Origin: Parasutterella muris
GTDB lineage: Bacteria > Pseudomonadota > Gammaproteobacteria > Burkholderiales > Burkholderiaceae_F
Length of the DNA: 64,000 nt
NCBI RefSeq assembly: GCF_943193095.1
Contig: NZ_CALPCV010000009.1
Span: forward strand, 18,783 to 82,782
Reading direction: 5' to 3'
The position numbers were made by a program, and so were the translations under genes. Under the pieces are notes generated by a model that saw only the letters and a list, made by a program, of their open reading frames with translations, was not told the DNA's origin and made no database searches. Each line of letters starts with the position of its first letter. Position 1 is the stretch's first letter. Shown one piece after another: positions 61,416-64,000 of this stretch.

Positions 61416-62360
61416 ATGAAAATTAAATCACTCATTGCCTCAATCCTCATTCTTGCGGCTTCTGCCGTCTCGGCAGCCGCGCCTCAGATTAAAGAACTCA
61501 ACATCTCCTACGTTAAACCTCCTTTTGTACTTCAGCTTCTCGTCATGAAAGACCGTCAGATGCTTGAAAAAGAATTTGAAAAGGAAGGGATCAAAGTCAA
61601 CTGGCACAACATGGGGACGAGTCCGGAAGCGGCCCGCGCAATGGGTGCCGGAAGTCTTGATATCGCCGGCAATATGAACACTGCGGCTGTACTCATGCTG
61701 AATTCAGAGGGTCTGCCTGTGCGCATTCTGACAGGCACTGCTCATCCAACCTCAAACTTTGCCATTGTGTCCAAACCCGGTACGCATCTGACAATTAAAG
61801 ATCTAAAAGGTAAACAGGTAGTCGGCCCCAAAGGAACTTTCCTGCATCAGCTTCTTGTCGCCGCGTTAGAGAAAGAAGGACTCAAAGAAAGTGACGTGCA
61901 GTTTATCAACATGGGAATTCCAAAAGCTTTAAGCGCCATTATGGCCGGTCGGGCTGACGCAGCGCTTGTCGCAAGCAGCGCGCTTATCAAAGCGAACAAG
62001 TCCGGAGCCGAGACAATCGTAAACGCCGACGGACTGGTTGAGCCCACGCTTGTCATGACCACCACTCAGAAATTTGCCGAAGAACACCCAGATATCGTCA
62101 AACGCGTCAGCAAAGTCTATAAGGAAGCGCTTCAGTGGATGAAAAACAACCCGGATCAAACCGCAGAAATGGGCGCTAAAGAGCACGGAATTTCTGTTGA
62201 GAACGCTAAGACTCTCATTGAACGAAGCCACTACTTTGACAAGATGACTCAGAAAGATGTGAACGATCTCAGAGTCAACGAGAAATTTCTCAAGGATAAC
62301 GGGATGATGAGAAATCCTGTAAAAGTCGAGGAATTAGTCCTTCCGCTTGCTTTCGAATAA
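61416..62360 (+). CDS. ABC transporter substrate-binding protein (NrtA/SsuA/TauA type)
   Basis: Periplasmic binding protein of about 314 residues. Sec signal peptide (LIASILILAASAVSAAA), then the SsuA/THI5-like bilobed domain with AMGAGSLDIAGNMNTA and IKDLKGKQVVGPKGTF. The ATG at 61416 has AAGGAA; the open frame upstream to 61347 runs through the promoter region and is rejected. No permease or ATPase gene is beside it. Two Fur-box-like sites precede it, hinting at iron-linked control. A small FmdE-like gene follows 23 bp later. Confidence 0.88.
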   Translation: MKIKSLIASILILAASAVSAAAPQIKELNISYVKPPFVLQLLVMKDRQMLEKEFEKEGIKVNWHNMGTSPEAARAMGAGSLDIAGNMNTAAVLMLNSEGLPVRILTGTAHPTSNFAIVSKPGTHLTIKDLKGKQVVGPKGTFLHQLLVAALEKEGLKESDVQFINMGIPKALSAIMAGRADAALVASSALIKANKSGAETIVNADGLVEPTLVMTTTQKFAEEHPDIVKRVSKVYKEALQWMKNNPDQTAEMGAKEHGISVENAKTLIERSHYFDKMTQKDVNDLRVNEKFLKDNGMMRNPVKVEELVLPLAFE

Positions 62361-62383
62361 CAGTTCTACTTTAGGAGTTTTAA

Positions 62384-62914
62384 ATGACCAATGCTGAAGA
62401 AATTCGCGTGACAGAAAATGGCGGAAAGACCATCACCGTTATCACGCTTAACGACTGTGAAACCTATCATGGACTAAAGCGCTGCGGTGGTCTTGCCCTT
62501 TGCTTTCGCATGATGAAATATGCGCTTGATCGACTGGTGCCTGAAGGTGAAGTGGCTCAGCGCAAACTTATCACTCTAAAAACAGCTTTCCCCGGCCCCG
62601 GTATTACGGATTCAGCAGAACTTATCGGGCGCTGTGTAACCCGAAACCGTTTCATGGCTTTACCCTCAGAAGACATCTGTGCACCGGAATGCATCTTTGG
62701 AAAGCTGTATTTCGAAATCGGTTACGGAAATAAAGTCATGAAGCTGACTGCTGTCGACGGCATTGTGTCTCCGGATTTCTTAGCCGCCGGCCGTAAATTC
62801 TATACAGGCACTGCCAATGAGAAAGAAACCGAGACTTGGATCGATTTTAAGGGCAGGCTCTATGACGCGGTACTCTCATCCAACGTAGAGAATCTGTTCA
62901 AGATCGAGTACTGA
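62384..62914 (+). CDS. FmdE-like protein of unknown function
   Basis: A 176-residue soluble protein. The N-terminal YHGLKRCGGLALCFRMMKYA resembles the HGHxCPGLALG motif of FmdE (formylmethanofuran dehydrogenase subunit E-like) proteins, which bind metal through this His/Cys region; later cysteines occur in GRCVTRNR and DICAPECIFG. The match is from memory and only moderate. AGGAG lies before the ATG. Being co-transcribed with a periplasmic binding protein under possible Fur control, it may handle a metal or metal-containing ligand. Confidence 0.65.
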   Translation: MTNAEEIRVTENGGKTITVITLNDCETYHGLKRCGGLALCFRMMKYALDRLVPEGEVAQRKLITLKTAFPGPGITDSAELIGRCVTRNRFMALPSEDICAPECIFGKLYFEIGYGNKVMKLTAVDGIVSPDFLAAGRKFYTGTANEKETETWIDFKGRLYDAVLSSNVENLFKIEY

Positions 62915-62959
62915 TCAGACAGCAAAACCGCCGGCATCTGAAAGCGGTACTCTTATTCA

Positions 62960-62984
62960 AGCTCCTGCAGTTACAGGGGCTTTA
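62960..62984 (+). terminator. Probable terminator after the FmdE-like gene
   Basis: AGCTCCTG / CAGGGGCT stem (one wobble pair) with a short loop, followed by TTACT. Moderate quality. Confidence 0.45.
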
Positions 62985-63358
62985 CTACTTTTACCGCTCG
63001 AATTATCAGTGATACCGTTCGAATCATTGAGAAGACTCAAGAGATCAGATCCTCCTAAGTATGAAGAAAAGACCACAAGAACCTCTTCGACTTGTGGTCT
63101 TTTTCGCATATTTTCTTTTCTACGGTGCAGCGTTGAGCATCAGACCGAAGAATTTGTGGTCAAAAGCACATATTTTTAAATACTCCTTTAAATGGGATGG
63201 TAGCACACCCATTATCCCTAAATAAATCCTGCTTCCAGCAAAAAATTACCCTTTTTATCCCGACTTTTCCTTGATTTTTAAAACGATTTCGCGGTACAAC
63301 CCGTGAGTACCAAGCCTTTAGCCGATTTTATATTTTAGCGACTTCGTAGTTCAACGAT
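62985..63358. other. Region between the FmdE-like gene and the transposase
   Basis: No gene seen. It contains a strong hairpin AAAAGACCACAAG / CTTGTGGTCTTTT (63067-63079 and 63091-63103), able to terminate from either side. One end of the IS element should lie between about 63110 and 63358, but the terminal inverted repeat cannot be defined without the other end. Confidence 0.4.
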
Positions 63359-64000
63359 TCATCGGATTTTAAAGCTTCTTCCAAGTTTCCTAACTAAAGA
63401 GCCGTGACTCTCAAGACGCGTCAGGGGCTCCAAGCCGCACGATTTCCAGATGTCATTGGCAATTTCCAGAAGAGGTTTGTACTCTCCGGAGGACGTGCTC
63501 CCTTCAGAGTTTTCAACCACACACTGATATAGCTGACTTTTACTTTTTCTTAATGCATTCAAGGGGGAGACGCTGAGCGCATTGAGGGCTTCTACAACCT
63601 GCCTTACAGAGTATTTCAAGGCATCCTCTTTCAGCTGTTTCTGCATTAAACGAGTCAGGACAAGGCTGATATAGCACAGTACAAAATGACCCCGTATATG
63701 CTTGGTTGTCCATACGTAGACCGGCCTGGCTTCAATCGCCGTTTTTAACACTCTAAAGTTATCCTCGATTCTCCAGAGTTGTCGAAGCAGTGCATAAATG
63801 ACGCTCGAATCTTGATCTTCGATATTGGTCAGCAAGGCCGTGTAACCGCACCATTTAAGACGCTTGGTGTAAAGCGTTTCATTAAATTGAACTTCTTTAA
63901 GCTCTGATTTAATAAAACTCTTATAGCCGTTGCGATTAGCTGCCTGGACAGCTTTCGCTCCTTTTCGTACGAGTTCTTTCGCACGTGTTGTCTTTTTTCT
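63359..64000 (-). CDS. Transposase of IS1634-like family, partial
   Basis: The minus-strand frame ending at 63359 is open to the right edge of the window, so the N-terminal part lies outside; the Leu codon at 63835 is not the real start. The C-terminal DDE transposase block is clear: LLRQLWRIEDNFRVLKTAIE with the catalytic Glu region, then RPVYVWTTKHIRGHFVLCYIS, a layout typical of IS1634/IS1549-type elements. The protein cuts and joins the ends of its own IS. Confidence 0.88.
   Translation of the reverse strand, partial: RKKTTRAKELVRKGAKAVQAANRNGYKSFIKSELKEVQFNETLYTKRLKWCGYTALLTNIEDQDSSVIYALLRQLWRIEDNFRVLKTAIEARPVYVWTTKHIRGHFVLCYISLVLTRLMQKQLKEDALKYSVRQVVEALNALSVSPLNALRKSKSQLYQCVVENSEGSTSSGEYKPLLEIANDIWKSCGLEPLTRLESHGSLVRKLGRSFKIR

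Overview
The window looks like a chromosome segment of a gut-associated betaproteobacterium of the Sutterellaceae type (Burkholderiales). This rests on gene content, not on a marker gene: exported flavoprotein reductases with TtrS/TtrR-like two-component systems, a membrane nitrate reductase operon, and an autotransporter with an NNxV-rich passenger. No rRNA, tRNA or CRISPR array was seen. Many genes have clear Shine-Dalgarno sequences, and intrinsic terminators are common.

Layout. 1-900 is the 5' part of a lipoprotein gene running off the left edge. 990-1886 is a DMT permease. 2045-4600 is a trpBA cassette on the minus strand behind a complete tryptophan T-box leader, which is highly unexpected in a betaproteobacterium and suggests transfer from Firmicutes. 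4684-7712 holds a 5'-nucleotidase lipoprotein and an orphan tyrosine recombinase. 8415-12950 is respiratory locus 1: TtrS/TtrR-like pair, a Tat-exported flavoprotein and a tetraheme cytochrome c. 13120-18482 has KtrAB-type potassium uptake and a hybrid histidine kinase. 18531-24066 has an HMA-domain protein, a single open frame fusing a LysR regulator to a P1B-type ATPase, and a divergent nitrilase plus transporter. 24151-26887 has a HAD hydrolase, a threonine-synthase-like enzyme and an Lrp regulator. 27011-32398 is respiratory locus 2: a second TtrS/TtrR-like pair and two flavoproteins. Then follow an NMO-family flavoenzyme, a candidate CRP-controlled small RNA, a lipoprotein and a very large autotransporter interrupted by an in-frame TAG.

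40749-50623 is the nitrate respiration region: narK-narG-narH-narI on the plus strand, with narJ divergent and paired with a DMT permease, then a small periplasmic OB-fold protein. 50663-57956 has mutM, an unknown gene, HU, a canonical fumarate-reductase-like flavoprotein, metC, a frameshifted LysR gene and a LysE exporter. 58030-62914 has a candidate structured RNA, an unknown two-gene module, an IHF-alpha-like gene, and a solitary ABC substrate-binding protein with an FmdE-like gene behind Fur-box-like sites. An IS1634-type transposase crosses the right edge.

Together the genes describe an anaerobically respiring organism. Nitrate is reduced by NarGHI, and several organic acceptors are probably reduced by four exported flavoproteins, two of the loci having their own sensors. 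Free indole or serine plus indole is probably salvaged by TrpBA, since no other trp gene is present here. The most unusual items are the Trp T-box, the LysR-ATPase fusion, the split autotransporter, the displaced narJ and two candidate non-coding RNAs.
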